Origin: Bin87 sp965203855
GTDB lineage: Bacteria > Chloroflexota > Dehalococcoidia > Lucifugimonadales > UBA3495
Assembly (NCBI GenBank): GCA_965203855.1
Contig: CBDBDN010000009.1
Coordinates: 370,831-434,830, forward strand
Length of the DNA stretch: 64,000 nucleotides
Direction of reading: 5' to 3'
Made by a program: the position numbers and the translations under genes. This document shows positions 50,188 to 58,536 of the stretch, one piece after another. Numbering within the stretch: position 1 is the stretch's first letter; each line of letters starts with the position of its first letter. The notes below the pieces were generated by a model. The model searched no databases. It was not told where the DNA came from and worked only from the letters and a program-made list of their open reading frames with translations.

Positions 50188-53061
50188 ATGGCTATGGACG
50201 AAAAGGCGCTCAACGCTTTCATCGCGCAGGCGATGGAACTGCAAGCCCCGCGTGGCTATTTGGTGCAGGCCGAGCAGCACGGTCAAGCACGCTATGGGAA
50301 CACCAGCCCGGACATGGTGGTGCGGATGCCCTACGGCCTGCGTACCATCGTGGAAACCGAATACGGCGCTCCGGCCCTCGGCGACGCTAAAAGCCGGTTG
50401 GGTTACGAATTTAACGATTATATGCCACCAATGAAAAGCGTCCTGGCCGTCGGAATTCCCCGACACCTGGGCAATTTGGGGCGCGAAGATCGGGACCAGG
50501 AGCTGATGGGCGACGAACCCCAATTCCTGATGCAAGTAGTAACCGGTAGGTCGGAAAATGACCCGGACATCAAGATTACGCCGGCCCAGCCGGTGGCGGT
50601 ATCCCTGCGTGATCTGGTGCAGTACGCTTGGCTAGCTGCCATACCAGAAGCCTACGCCACCGAAATCCTCAACCAAGTGGTCGGAAACCTCACCACCGTC
50701 CAAACTGAACTTTCACAAAGGTTGCGTCTGTCCAGCCCGGAGACGCAGGTCGGCTTGGTAGAACGCTATGGCAATCACGACAGCGCCAACGGGATGGACA
50801 GCGTGGCCGGCAATGTGGTCGGCACCCTGGCCAGTATGATCCAGCTGCATATCAACTTGAAGCAGTGGGGCAATGTGGATGCGCGGGATATTGCCGCGCC
50901 AGAGCTGTGGCAACGAGTGGACCCGCACAATGGCATACCGGAGCGAATCGCTGCCGAATGGCGCAAGATCGAAACCGTCGATTATATGCCTCTTTCAACC
51001 ATTGCCGCTGGAATGCTGGAGGATTCGGAATTAGGGCCCAGACTAGGTGGCACACTTAAAGCGGTTCGCGAAACTATGTCCGGCTACCTACGCGCCGGCA
51101 TCAGTGCCACTACCAATGTAGCGGCCGAAATCTGGCAAGCGCTGATACCCGACCGCGACCAGCGCGCTGCTTACTACACCAAACCCGCCGTCGCTGAACT
51201 GCTGGCTAACTTGACTACCGCACGCCTGGAGTCCCCTGCTGCTGCTAACTACAACGAAATCTGCGCCGGCACCGGTACTCTAGCGCGCGCCACCGAGGAA
51301 AATATCCGCTTTCGCCACTACGCCAACCCGGACAATAGCAAAGACAGCATCCACGCCAAGCGGATGGAACGCTGCATCCAGCTAACCGACATCAATCCGC
51401 AGTCAATATCAGTGGCTACGGCAAACATGACCTCGCTGGAGCCGGAAACCGGTTTCGGGTCCAGCTCCATATTTGCCATTACCGCCGCCGGCGGCTCGCT
51501 CAACTTTCTCACCCGTGAGGGCGTGGCGGATATGGAGGACGAACTGGTAGGCCGCAACGGGGCGCAAAGCGAAATGCTGGTGATTGACCCGCGCACGGTG
51601 GAAATTATCTGCAACAATGACCCCTACTTTCGTCCGCGCGGCGGGGCGAAAAGCCCGATTGGCAGCGATGCGATGCAAGCGTATCGGCGCCATGCCAACC
51701 GGCGGGTTAAGGGCGTGGCTAACGGGCAGGCCGGCTTGGCTACTTTTATGCACGTGATTGAGCACGAAATGTTGAGCTACGAATGCCCCCACGGCAAGGT
51801 TTTGCCGCTAACCGCCGCCCGCTCTGACGCTTACAAAGGTTTTCGCCAAAACATTGAGAACGAATACTGCGATGTCATCGTCATTAGCACGGCGTCCGGG
51901 GATGGCGCATCAATGTCCGCCGATACCGGCATCCAGGAAATGCTGCTGATTGGCACCAAGCATCGTGTGCCCAGCGGTATGCAGAACACCGGGCAATACG
52001 GCGACCGTGCGATTACCTGCGTCAACCTGCACACAACTTTTGAGAGCAAGTTGCAGGCCAAGATGTTCGCTGATGCCATCCGGCGCGAGGTAGCCGCTGG
52101 TTTGTCGTCCGGCGAGATTGATGTTGGCGGAGTCGTTGGCACTTACTACCGAATGACCGGACTCGGCAAGGGCAAACCTTGGTCGGCTCTTGGAACTGGC
52201 GGAGAATATACGACGCTCACGGAGCGGGTAACTGGCGGGGCGGTGTGGAATCCCGCAACGAATGTCGTTACTGAATTCGCTTTGCCAATGACTACGCTGG
52301 GGCAAATAGCAGTGCGCGGCCCCGGGGATGATTTGATTGGCAAAGTAGCCAAAAGCCGCTCACCCCGGGGAGCATTTGTAATTCACGCCGCAAAAAACAC
52401 ACCGTCGCTCAATAATTCGTCAATGTGGGCGGTTGATGCGGCTACGCAGGTAAATATAACCTGCACACCAACCCATTACGGCATACCCTACGGCACGGAA
52501 CAGGTGATTAATCAGGTACGCAGCTCGGCCGGTCAGTTCCATCTGTGCCGCAACTTACGGATGAGCGCGCAAAAAATTGCGGTCTGCTACACCGAGTCGG
52601 ACTGCATCGGAGGGCGGGCTTGGACTACTATTAGCTCAAAGCCCGGCGTCGCAGAATCCATTGCCGTCTTTCTCAACAGCACTTACGGAATAATAGTTCG
52701 CGCGGGATATGGAGAGGCAACAGATTTGGGACGGTCAACGATGGGCGTATCCGCAGTTGACGGCCATCCTATCCCGGATTTCGCCAGCAAAAGCAACGCC
52801 GGCCGGAAAGCGCGCCGGATTGCCGTTGAAAACTTTGACCGCCTGCGGAAACTGCCGCTAGAACGCATCAGCCTGAGCGCCCTGGACGCCAACCGCGCCG
52901 AAATTGACCGGGTAGCCACGCTGATGCTGGGCCTGGACTGGAACCCGGAAACCGAAAATATGCTGGCATCGTGGCGGCGCCTAATGTGCCTACAACCGGG
53001 CGTGAACGCCAACAACCGGGAAGTGCTGGCCACGCTGGCAAAGGCGGGTATCCGGGGGTAG
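50188..53061 (+). CDS. Single-chain N6-adenine DNA methylase with nuclease-like N-terminus
   Basis: A 957-residue protein, probably a type IIG-like restriction-modification or other defence methylase. Near the N-terminus, SPDMVVRMPYGLRTIVETEY (40-59) resembles a PD-(D/E)xK core, with E-x-E where E-x-K is usual. A helical region follows. The methylase part has AYYTKPAVAELLANLTTARL, motif I CAGTGTLARAT at 359, the acidic TDINPQSISVATANM, and catalytic motif IV as NNDPYFRP (N477-D-P-Y) instead of NPPY. ADTGIQEMLLIGTK closes it. The remaining 350 residues should hold target recognition. The ATG at 50188 or 50194 is weakly supported; upstream codons are non-coding in character. Confidence 0.8.
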   Translation: MAMDEKALNAFIAQAMELQAPRGYLVQAEQHGQARYGNTSPDMVVRMPYGLRTIVETEYGAPALGDAKSRLGYEFNDYMPPMKSVLAVGIPRHLGNLGREDRDQELMGDEPQFLMQVVTGRSENDPDIKITPAQPVAVSLRDLVQYAWLAAIPEAYATEILNQVVGNLTTVQTELSQRLRLSSPETQVGLVERYGNHDSANGMDSVAGNVVGTLASMIQLHINLKQWGNVDARDIAAPELWQRVDPHNGIPERIAAEWRKIETVDYMPLSTIAAGMLEDSELGPRLGGTLKAVRETMSGYLRAGISATTNVAAEIWQALIPDRDQRAAYYTKPAVAELLANLTTARLESPAAANYNEICAGTGTLARATEENIRFRHYANPDNSKDSIHAKRMERCIQLTDINPQSISVATANMTSLEPETGFGSSSIFAITAAGGSLNFLTREGVADMEDELVGRNGAQSEMLVIDPRTVEIICNNDPYFRPRGGAKSPIGSDAMQAYRRHANRRVKGVANGQAGLATFMHVIEHEMLSYECPHGKVLPLTAARSDAYKGFRQNIENEYCDVIVISTASGDGASMSADTGIQEMLLIGTKHRVPSGMQNTGQYGDRAITCVNLHTTFESKLQAKMFADAIRREVAAGLSSGEIDVGGVVGTYYRMTGLGKGKPWSALGTGGEYTTLTERVTGGAVWNPATNVVTEFALPMTTLGQIAVRGPGDDLIGKVAKSRSPRGAFVIHAAKNTPSLNNSSMWAVDAATQVNITCTPTHYGIPYGTEQVINQVRSSAGQFHLCRNLRMSAQKIAVCYTESDCIGGRAWTTISSKPGVAESIAVFLNSTYGIIVRAGYGEATDLGRSTMGVSAVDGHPIPDFASKSNAGRKARRIAVENFDRLRKLPLERISLSALDANRAEIDRVATLMLGLDWNPETENMLASWRRLMCLQPGVNANNREVLATLAKAGIRG

Positions 53062-53153
53062 GGCAAGAATGACGAACCCGCTAAACCCTGCTGCAATCTA
53101 CATCCGGTTTAGCGCAACCGTATGCTCAAAACGCCACTAGGAGGAACCTCAAA

Positions 53154-53462
53154 ATGGCAACTGCCAGGAACGAGCGCTACCCCGTGACCTGGGATGATTT
53201 GCCGGCGGCAATCAACCCGCCGCCGGAACCGGAGGATCAGGATGTCTGGGAAGCGATTGATGAAGTGACGGACGCGCTACAGCAGGGTCAGATCACCGCT
53301 GCGGAAGCGCAAGGCTACATCCGGGAACTGCTGTCCGCCAATGTTGACTATGACTTGCGCGGGATAATTGCCGACGCCCTCGCCCCATCGGATCAGGAGC
53401 GTCCCGTCAACAACCAACGGCGCTGGCGTTTTATGCCGGCAGAGCGGGGTCGTTATGCCTAA
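53154..53462 (+). CDS. Small acidic protein next to the methylase
   Basis: A 102-residue soluble protein. A Pro/Glu-rich start (PPPEPEDQDVWEAIDEVTDA) leads into two predicted helices, LQQGQITAAEAQGYIREL and YDLRGIIADALAP, and a basic, aromatic end (NNQRRWRFMPAERGRY). No family is recognised. AGGAGG lies nine bases before the ATG, one of the best ribosome sites here. It starts 93 bases after the methylase and is probably co-transcribed, so it could be a specificity, antitoxin or inhibitor partner, but nothing in the sequence proves that. Confidence 0.65.
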   Translation: MATARNERYPVTWDDLPAAINPPPEPEDQDVWEAIDEVTDALQQGQITAAEAQGYIRELLSANVDYDLRGIIADALAPSDQERPVNNQRRWRFMPAERGRYA

Positions 53463-53523
53463 TGATTCTGACGACGCCGTAGCAAATGACCGCGCTCAAG
53501 CCGTGCCGGTACAGCGCAATCGT

Positions 53524-53772
53524 TCAGCTGGGCGGCGGCATCTCTGTCCCCATTCCGCCGTCAAGCAACAGGCTCAACGCGAATGCCCCGATGCCAAAGG
53601 CATAAGCAACTAGAACTGCGCTGCCGATGATAACGACCACCTTGATCGATTTATGCAGCTCCGGGTCGCGTAGCGCCCGGTTCAGGGTAACGACCAAGTT
53701 CAACAAAGCAAAGCCCAAGCCCCATACGGCTACATTGGCGAGAATGGTTTCCACTGGGCAAGCCCTTTTCAA
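53524..53772 (-). CDS. Small membrane protein, two helices
   Basis: An 82-residue protein with hydrophobic stretches at about 10-28 (LANVAVWGLGFALLNLVV) and 44-70 (VVVIIGSAVLVAYAFGIGAFA), joined by a short polar loop with RALRDPELHKS. No family is recognised. The start may be the ATG at 53772 or a GTG at 53754 with AAGGG eight bases upstream. It lies in a minus-strand group with another tiny membrane protein gene and a sulfotransferase, and is convergent with the methylase partner gene. Confidence 0.55.
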   Translation of the reverse strand: MKRACPVETILANVAVWGLGFALLNLVVTLNRALRDPELHKSIKVVVIIGSAVLVAYAFGIGAFALSLLLDGGMGTEMPPPS

Positions 53773-53794
53773 TCAGCGCACGGCGCGCGTTGCC

Positions 53795-53968
53795 TTACTC
53801 GCCGGGCGGTGGCGGGTTCCAATTCTTGACCAGCGAGTGCAGCAGGACGGCCATGCCCCCTACTCCGATAACCACCAGTGTGCCAAATCCGAACAGTTCA
53901 TCCGCAATGGTCTGGTCCATCAGGCACCTGAAGCGGACGAACAGATTGGCGATACTTCCGCAATCCAT
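53795..53968 (-). CDS. Tiny membrane protein (57 residues)
   Basis: MDCGSIANLFVRFRCLMDQT leads to one membrane segment, LFGFGTLVVIGVGGMAVLLH, and a short tail ending NWNPPPPGE. AGGAGG stands eight bases before the ATG at 53968, which strongly supports real translation despite the length. It begins just upstream of the other small membrane protein gene on the same strand. Function unknown; the size and layout recall holin-like or small regulatory membrane proteins, but that is only a guess. Confidence 0.6.
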   Translation of the reverse strand: MDCGSIANLFVRFRCLMDQTIADELFGFGTLVVIGVGGMAVLLHSLVKNWNPPPPGE

Positions 53969-54037
53969 CTTGCCTTCCTCCTGTTCAGCTCCAGAGCTGC
54001 CGTCATTATAGCACGAATGGTGGCGCGCGCGGTTGCC

Positions 54038-55228
54038 TTACTTGGCGTTGCGACAGTCCATAACTTCATACCCCCCCTCCCCAACCAAAAACGGCACATA
54101 CTCGTTAACCAGCCCGATAATCCGGTCGCTAATCTGCGATGGGTTTTTCTGGAAGTTGGCGATGCTTGCCGCATATTGCGTCAATTGCGGCGCAAAGGCG
54201 TCGTATCCGTCCAGGCCCAGCGCATCGTAAATCTGCCGGACTTGGCCGGTCTGGTCCTGCTCCAAATCCTCGTACTTGACTTCGGCCAGGCAGCCCGGCG
54301 GGATGGCTTGGCGCTGTTCCAGGTATGCCTGCGCCATTTGCCGCCAGATTTTGACCTGGCGGAGCAGCAGTTCGTCAAAGTCAATGCGCTGCAAGGCGTG
54401 CCAGTCGTGCATCAGCCGCAGCAGATGGGCATACGACCGCAGCGTGTCGTAGGGGTTGCGCCGGATATAGACGAAGCGCGCTTGCGGGAACATTGCCAAT
54501 AGCGCGGTGATGCGGCTGGTGTTGGACGGGGATTTGAGCAGCAGCGGCTTGCCGTCCATATTCAGCGTGGCGGCTTGCAGCAGATGGCGGTAGCCGTCTT
54601 GCCAATGCGCCCGTTCCGTCGGCGTCAGCCGCTGCTCCGGGAACAGGTAGTTCAGCGCGGCGTCCCCGGTGCGCGGAAAGTTCAGCGCCACATACGGACT
54701 GCGCCCGCTGCTGCACAGCAAGGCGATTTCCTCCTCCTGCGGCATGGCAAAGTCCACCGGGATGTTGTCAATTCCCCGCGTCTCCGGCAGCTGTGATTCC
54801 AGCAGACGGCGCACCCGACGCCGGCCGGCCAGGAATAGATCGGGCAGCGCCGCCTGGTAGGTGTTCACGAAGCCCCAGCGCGGATCCGTGGCCAGCAGAT
54901 TGTGCAGCAGCGTAGTGCCGGAACGCCAAAATCCCAGCAGAAACAGCGGTTCCGGGTGTATCGCGGTGCGGCGAATGCGCCGGCCGTAGGCGATGCTCTG
55001 CCAGCAGCGCAGCGGCGTGAACAGGGCGTTGGCGGCCAGCAAGCCCAGATAGCGGGGCCGATATTCCCGGTCAACGCCGTAGCGCCGGGCCAGACGCAAG
55101 GCCAGCGACACCCGGCCGGTAGCCAGAAAGCTGTTGAACCCGGAGGCGAATGACGGCGCGGCGTCCGCAGCGGCGGGACGGTAGCCGCCGTGGCCGCCCC
55201 GCCGTCGGCTCACGGGACGAGCGGCCAT
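54038..55228 (-). CDS. Sulfotransferase (PAPS-dependent)
   Basis: A 396-residue sulfotransferase. FLLGFWRSGTTLLHNLLATD is the 5'-phosphosulfate loop, LLLKSPSNTSRITALLAMFP and ARFVYIRRNPYDTLRSYAHL the 3'-phosphate-binding part, and VKYEDLEQD a conserved acidic strand. It would move sulfate from PAPS to a lipid, sugar or small molecule. The gene overlaps the APS-kinase gene by 19 bases, so substrate supply and use are coupled. The start at 55228 has AGGGG upstream; longer readings run inside the kinase gene. Confidence 0.9.
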   Translation of the reverse strand: MAARPVSRRRGGHGGYRPAAADAAPSFASGFNSFLATGRVSLALRLARRYGVDREYRPRYLGLLAANALFTPLRCWQSIAYGRRIRRTAIHPEPLFLLGFWRSGTTLLHNLLATDPRWGFVNTYQAALPDLFLAGRRRVRRLLESQLPETRGIDNIPVDFAMPQEEEIALLCSSGRSPYVALNFPRTGDAALNYLFPEQRLTPTERAHWQDGYRHLLQAATLNMDGKPLLLKSPSNTSRITALLAMFPQARFVYIRRNPYDTLRSYAHLLRLMHDWHALQRIDFDELLLRQVKIWRQMAQAYLEQRQAIPPGCLAEVKYEDLEQDQTGQVRQIYDALGLDGYDAFAPQLTQYAASIANFQKNPSQISDRIIGLVNEYVPFLVGEGGYEVMDCRNAK

Positions 55229-55842
55229 TGCAGCAGCCCCTGCCGGCGCAGATAGTCCATCAGTTCCGCGCCGCAATCCGCCACGGTGCGGCCGGCGGTG
55301 CTGATGACGATTTCCGGTCGGGCCGGCGGTTCGTAGGGTGAATCGATGCCGGTAAAGTTGACGATTTCGCCCCGGCGGGCGCGCTGGTACAACCCCTTGG
55401 TATCCCGCTGCTCGCACAGGGATAGCGGCGTGTCCACGAATACTTCGATGAACCGGCCGGCCGGCACCAGGGAACGGGCAAAATCCCTTTCCGACTGAAA
55501 CGGCGAGATGCACGCCGTCAGCGCAACCAGGCCGGCGTCGTACATCAAAGCGGCGGCCTGGGCGATGCGGCGCACATTTTCGCGGCGGTCGGCGGCGCTG
55601 AACCCCAAGTCGCCGTTAAGCCCGTGCCGCAGGCGGTCGCCGTCCAGCACATAGTTGAGACGGCCCTGCTTGTGGAGGCGGCGCGACAGCTCACCCGACA
55701 ATGCGCTTTTGCCGGCTCCAGACAGGCCGGTGAACCACAGCACCAGAGGCTGCTGTTGCAACAGCGCCGCTCGCTCCGACGCTGTAACCGCAGCATCCTG
55801 CATTACGACATCGGGAGATGTAGTATCCAGGCGTCGTGGCAT
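55210..55842 (-). CDS. cysC: Adenylylsulfate (APS) kinase
   Basis: A 210-residue APS kinase that makes PAPS from APS and ATP. The Walker A loop is in LVLWFTGLSGAGKSALSGEL, the family motif DGDRLRHGLNGDLGFSAADR follows, then ISPFQSERDFARSL, FIEVFVDTPLSLCEQRDTKG and FTGIDSPYEPPARPEIVI. No ATP sulfurylase gene is visible here, so APS must be made from a gene elsewhere. GAGGAG is seven bases before the ATG at 55842. Tight overlap with the sulfotransferase gene gives a two-gene PAPS unit. Confidence 0.95.
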   Translation of the reverse strand: MPRRLDTTSPDVVMQDAAVTASERAALLQQQPLVLWFTGLSGAGKSALSGELSRRLHKQGRLNYVLDGDRLRHGLNGDLGFSAADRRENVRRIAQAAALMYDAGLVALTACISPFQSERDFARSLVPAGRFIEVFVDTPLSLCEQRDTKGLYQRARRGEIVNFTGIDSPYEPPARPEIVISTAGRTVADCGAELMDYLRRQGLLQWPLVP

Positions 55843-55973
55843 ATTACGGCTCCTCGGCATCACAAATGGCGCAGCGGGTTGGCAGGGCGGCCTAGTACGC
55901 ATTATAACGCGGGACGGCTAACGGCTGTTGTCTATTCGTTGGGGCCGTTAGGCGGCTTTTGCGCGACCGGGCC

Positions 55974-56049
55974 GGCAAGTCCATCAATCGGCAAGTCCGT
56001 CAGTCGGCAAGCCCGTCAGCCGGCAAGCCCGTCAGCCGGCAAGTCGGCC
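55974..56049. repeat. 16-bp tandem repeat, about 4.7 copies
   Basis: GGCAAGTCCGTCAGTC and close variants repeat head to tail in the 360-base divergent gap between cysC and the MFS gene. The rest of the gap shows only a TACAAT box. Confidence 0.88.
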
Positions 56050-56093
56050 AATTCGGGGTTGCGCGGCGCAAGCGTTAACGGCGTGTTACGATG

Positions 56094-56099
56094 TACAAT
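56094..56099 (+). promoter_or_regulatory. -10 box TACAAT before the MFS gene
   Basis: ATGTACAATTGCC about 105 bases before the MFS start matches the boxes at 9175 and 63377, including TTGC after it. Confidence 0.4.
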
Positions 56100-56202
56100 T
56101 GCCAGCGGCGCCGGCCGGTTCTGTGAGCCGGCGCGTCTTGATTTATCGCCGTTGGCAAGAGGGCTTCCGTTGGCCGCTACCACTCGTCGCCATACTTCCC
56201 CG

Positions 56203-57471
56203 ATGATGGAGGTTCTGAGCAACCCCCGTTTCCGCGCCGTGTGGTATGTCATCAGCGTAGCCGAGGTGACCCGGTGGATGGAACTGCTGGTCACCAGCGT
56301 GCTGGTCTATTCGCTGACCGACTCCACGCTGATGCTGGGGCTGGTGCTGGGCTTTGAGAACCTGCCCCGTCCGATGTTCTCCCCGTTCACCGGCATTATC
56401 GCCGACCGATTTGACCGCAAGAAAATCTGGTTCAGCGCGTTGGCGATCAAACTGGGCGCGGCGGTGGCGCTGCTGGGCCTGCTGGCTACCGGAAACATTG
56501 CGCCGTGGCACGTGTTTGGGGCAATGTTCCTGCAAGGCGTAAGCCGCGCCCTGGAGGATCCGGCCCGGCGCACCGCACTGTTTGACATCGTCGGCGAGCG
56601 GCGCGTGGTCAACGCCCTGTCCATCGACTCTATCAGTATGACGGCGGGCCGGATGCTGGGGCCATTCGCCGGCGGCTTTTTCGTAGAAAACCTGGGCTAT
56701 GTGTGGCCGTATTACGCCGGCTATGTATGGGCCTACGCCGCCATCGTGGCGCTGCACATAGCTGCCGTGTCTATGGTTATGCGCGTTAGCATCCCATTGG
56801 TGGAACGGGAATGGCGGGTCGAACCCATCTGGAACAGCCTGGGGGACGCCGTGCGTACCGCGCTGGCGCATCGCCAACTGGTCGGTATGCTGTTCATCAC
56901 GATAATGATTAATGCGATGGCGTTTCCGGCGCGCCAGTTCGTGCCGGCGGTGGGACGCGACCATCTCAATGTAGGCGAAACGCTGGTGGGGCTGCTGGCG
57001 GCGTCCGAGGCCATTGGACAGCTGATAATGGCGGGGATGCTGGCATCGGTAAGCCGGGTACGCTATCACGGGCGCATCTTTGCGGCGGGCGCTTTCACGG
57101 TGATGCTGACCTCTACTATTTTCACTTGGCTGCCCTGGTATGTAGCGACATTCGGCATACTGGTGGTTAGCGGCATCGGGCTGTCCTGCTTCGGCACGAT
57201 GCAGAGCGCCATCACGATGCGCTCCGCGCCGCCGGAGATGCGGGGCCGGATGGTAGGGCTGATGAGCCTGTGCATCGGCATCGGCACGCCGCCGGGGGTG
57301 CTGCTGATGGGCTGGCTGGGCGACCGCATCGGCATTCAGTGGTCGGTGATGCTGAACGCACTGGCCTGCATCGCCTTGTCGCTACCGGCCCTGTTTTTGA
57401 CGCCGCTGGTAACCCGGCCCTCGCCGCCGCCGCCGCAGTCGGCAGCTCCGCAGCGCAACCGTGCCTCGTGA
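56203..57471 (+). CDS. Major facilitator superfamily transporter
   Basis: A 422-residue transporter with about 12 hydrophobic segments. GIIADRFDRKKIWFSALAIK between the second and third helices is the MFS loop motif (D-R-x-x-R/K-K), and LLMGWLGDRIGIQWSVML is its counterpart in the second half. VFGAMFLQGVSRALEDPARR and GRMVGLMSLCIGIGTPPGVL resemble the enterobactin-exporter (EntS)-like or MFS_3 group of exporters. The substrate is unknown. The ATG at 56203 and 56206 are both possible; a TTG at 56170 with GAGGG upstream would add about 11 residues. The tail is Pro-rich. Confidence 0.87.
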   Translation: MMEVLSNPRFRAVWYVISVAEVTRWMELLVTSVLVYSLTDSTLMLGLVLGFENLPRPMFSPFTGIIADRFDRKKIWFSALAIKLGAAVALLGLLATGNIAPWHVFGAMFLQGVSRALEDPARRTALFDIVGERRVVNALSIDSISMTAGRMLGPFAGGFFVENLGYVWPYYAGYVWAYAAIVALHIAAVSMVMRVSIPLVEREWRVEPIWNSLGDAVRTALAHRQLVGMLFITIMINAMAFPARQFVPAVGRDHLNVGETLVGLLAASEAIGQLIMAGMLASVSRVRYHGRIFAAGAFTVMLTSTIFTWLPWYVATFGILVVSGIGLSCFGTMQSAITMRSAPPEMRGRMVGLMSLCIGIGTPPGVLLMGWLGDRIGIQWSVMLNALACIALSLPALFLTPLVTRPSPPPPQSAAPQRNRAS

Positions 57472-57497
57472 GGGCCAGGCAGAAACGCCGCTGCGGT

Positions 57498-58376
57498 TTA
57501 TTGGTTCCGCAGCCGCCGGATTTCGGCTTCCAGTTCCAGTTTGCGGGCTCGGGCGGCGGCGTGCCGGGCCAGAGCAGCATCGCGCTCGGCAATGGCGGCG
57601 TCCCGTTCCGCAGTAGCGGCATCACGCTCCCCGGCAATGGTGTCCCGCTCCACCGTTGCGGCATCCCGCTCCGCCGCAATATCGTCTTTCTCCGCTTGAG
57701 AGATAATCAGCGCACCCTCGGCGGCCATCCGTCCGTTGATTTCGTCCTCATGGCGGGTAAGATAGCGATTGCCAACCGGGTCGTGCCACCATAGTTCCCC
57801 ATGCTCCCAGCACAGGTTGAGGTTCAGGGCTGGGCTGTAGCCCCAATAGCGGTCGTCATCTATTCGGATGATGTCGATGGGCTGGTAGGCGCCGTTCACC
57901 AATAGGTCGCCGGCGAGGCCGGTGCGGTAGCGGCGTCCTCCGGTAGGGTCAAAGCGCCAGTATTCGGTTACGCCGTAGGCTTCGTAGCCGGTTCGCTTGC
58001 CGATTTCGTCGTTGCGGGCCGTATAGATAGACGCCACTTCCAGGACGAAATCCGGGGCTTTGCCTCGTTCCAGTATGTCGTAGCCGCGCTGCGCGATGAT
58101 GGCCTCCCGGTCAACATCAAAGGCAATGAGCAAGTCGGGTATGAGCAGGCCGCCGCGCTGGGCGTGGCTCCGGGCCAAAGGGAATTCGCTACCGACGAAA
58201 ACGGGCGTCGGGCCGGCGGCCAGATGCCGGCGCAGGGTGATGGCATAGCCGGGTTCGTAGAGATAGAGAAAGTTCTGTATATCGACTCTGGGCGGCATTT
58301 CCGGGAACTGCCGGTCCAATAACCTTTGGCACATCGCTGCGAGCGGCGTCGGCGTAATCCGCTTGCTTGTAGTCAT
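57498..58376 (-). CDS. Uma2-family nuclease-like protein with coiled-coil tail
   Basis: A 292-residue protein. The PD-(D/E)xK-like Uma2 domain spans about 20-200: LIPDLLIAFDVDREAIIAQR with the first Asp, KAPDFVLEVASIYTARNDEI with D and E, then KRTGYEAYGVTEYWRFDPTG, the usual C-terminal signature. Residues about 230-285 form a coiled coil built of seven-residue units AERDAAT / AERDAAI. Uma2 proteins are abundant in Chloroflexota and cyanobacteria, sometimes beside mobile elements; their role is unclear. GGAGGG is eight bases before the ATG at 58376. Confidence 0.85.
   Translation of the reverse strand: MTTSKRITPTPLAAMCQRLLDRQFPEMPPRVDIQNFLYLYEPGYAITLRRHLAAGPTPVFVGSEFPLARSHAQRGGLLIPDLLIAFDVDREAIIAQRGYDILERGKAPDFVLEVASIYTARNDEIGKRTGYEAYGVTEYWRFDPTGGRRYRTGLAGDLLVNGAYQPIDIIRIDDDRYWGYSPALNLNLCWEHGELWWHDPVGNRYLTRHEDEINGRMAAEGALIISQAEKDDIAAERDAATVERDTIAGERDAATAERDAAIAERDAALARHAAARARKLELEAEIRRLRNQ
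57560..57690. repeat. 21-bp coding repeat in the Uma2 gene
   Basis: A 21-bp unit (GCATCGCGCTCGGCAATGGC type, plus one base) recurs about six times and encodes the heptad coiled coil. Copy number could vary without loss of frame. Confidence 0.75.
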
Positions 58377-58536
58377 CGCGCAGCCCTCCGGCGCATCGCT
58401 TGGTCTGGGTATGGTTGAGATAAGGCTCACGGGTTGCGGCGGTATTATATCCCATTGGCACAACGCCGGCGTTTCCTTTGCGGTAGTTCTAGCCGGAATG
58501 CGGATATGCTAAAATCCTGGCGGAACGGAAATCATT

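Noticed and set aside
50188..53968. Prophage or integrated plasmid around the methylase
   Set aside because: No integrase, attachment repeats, tRNA boundary or structural phage gene was found.
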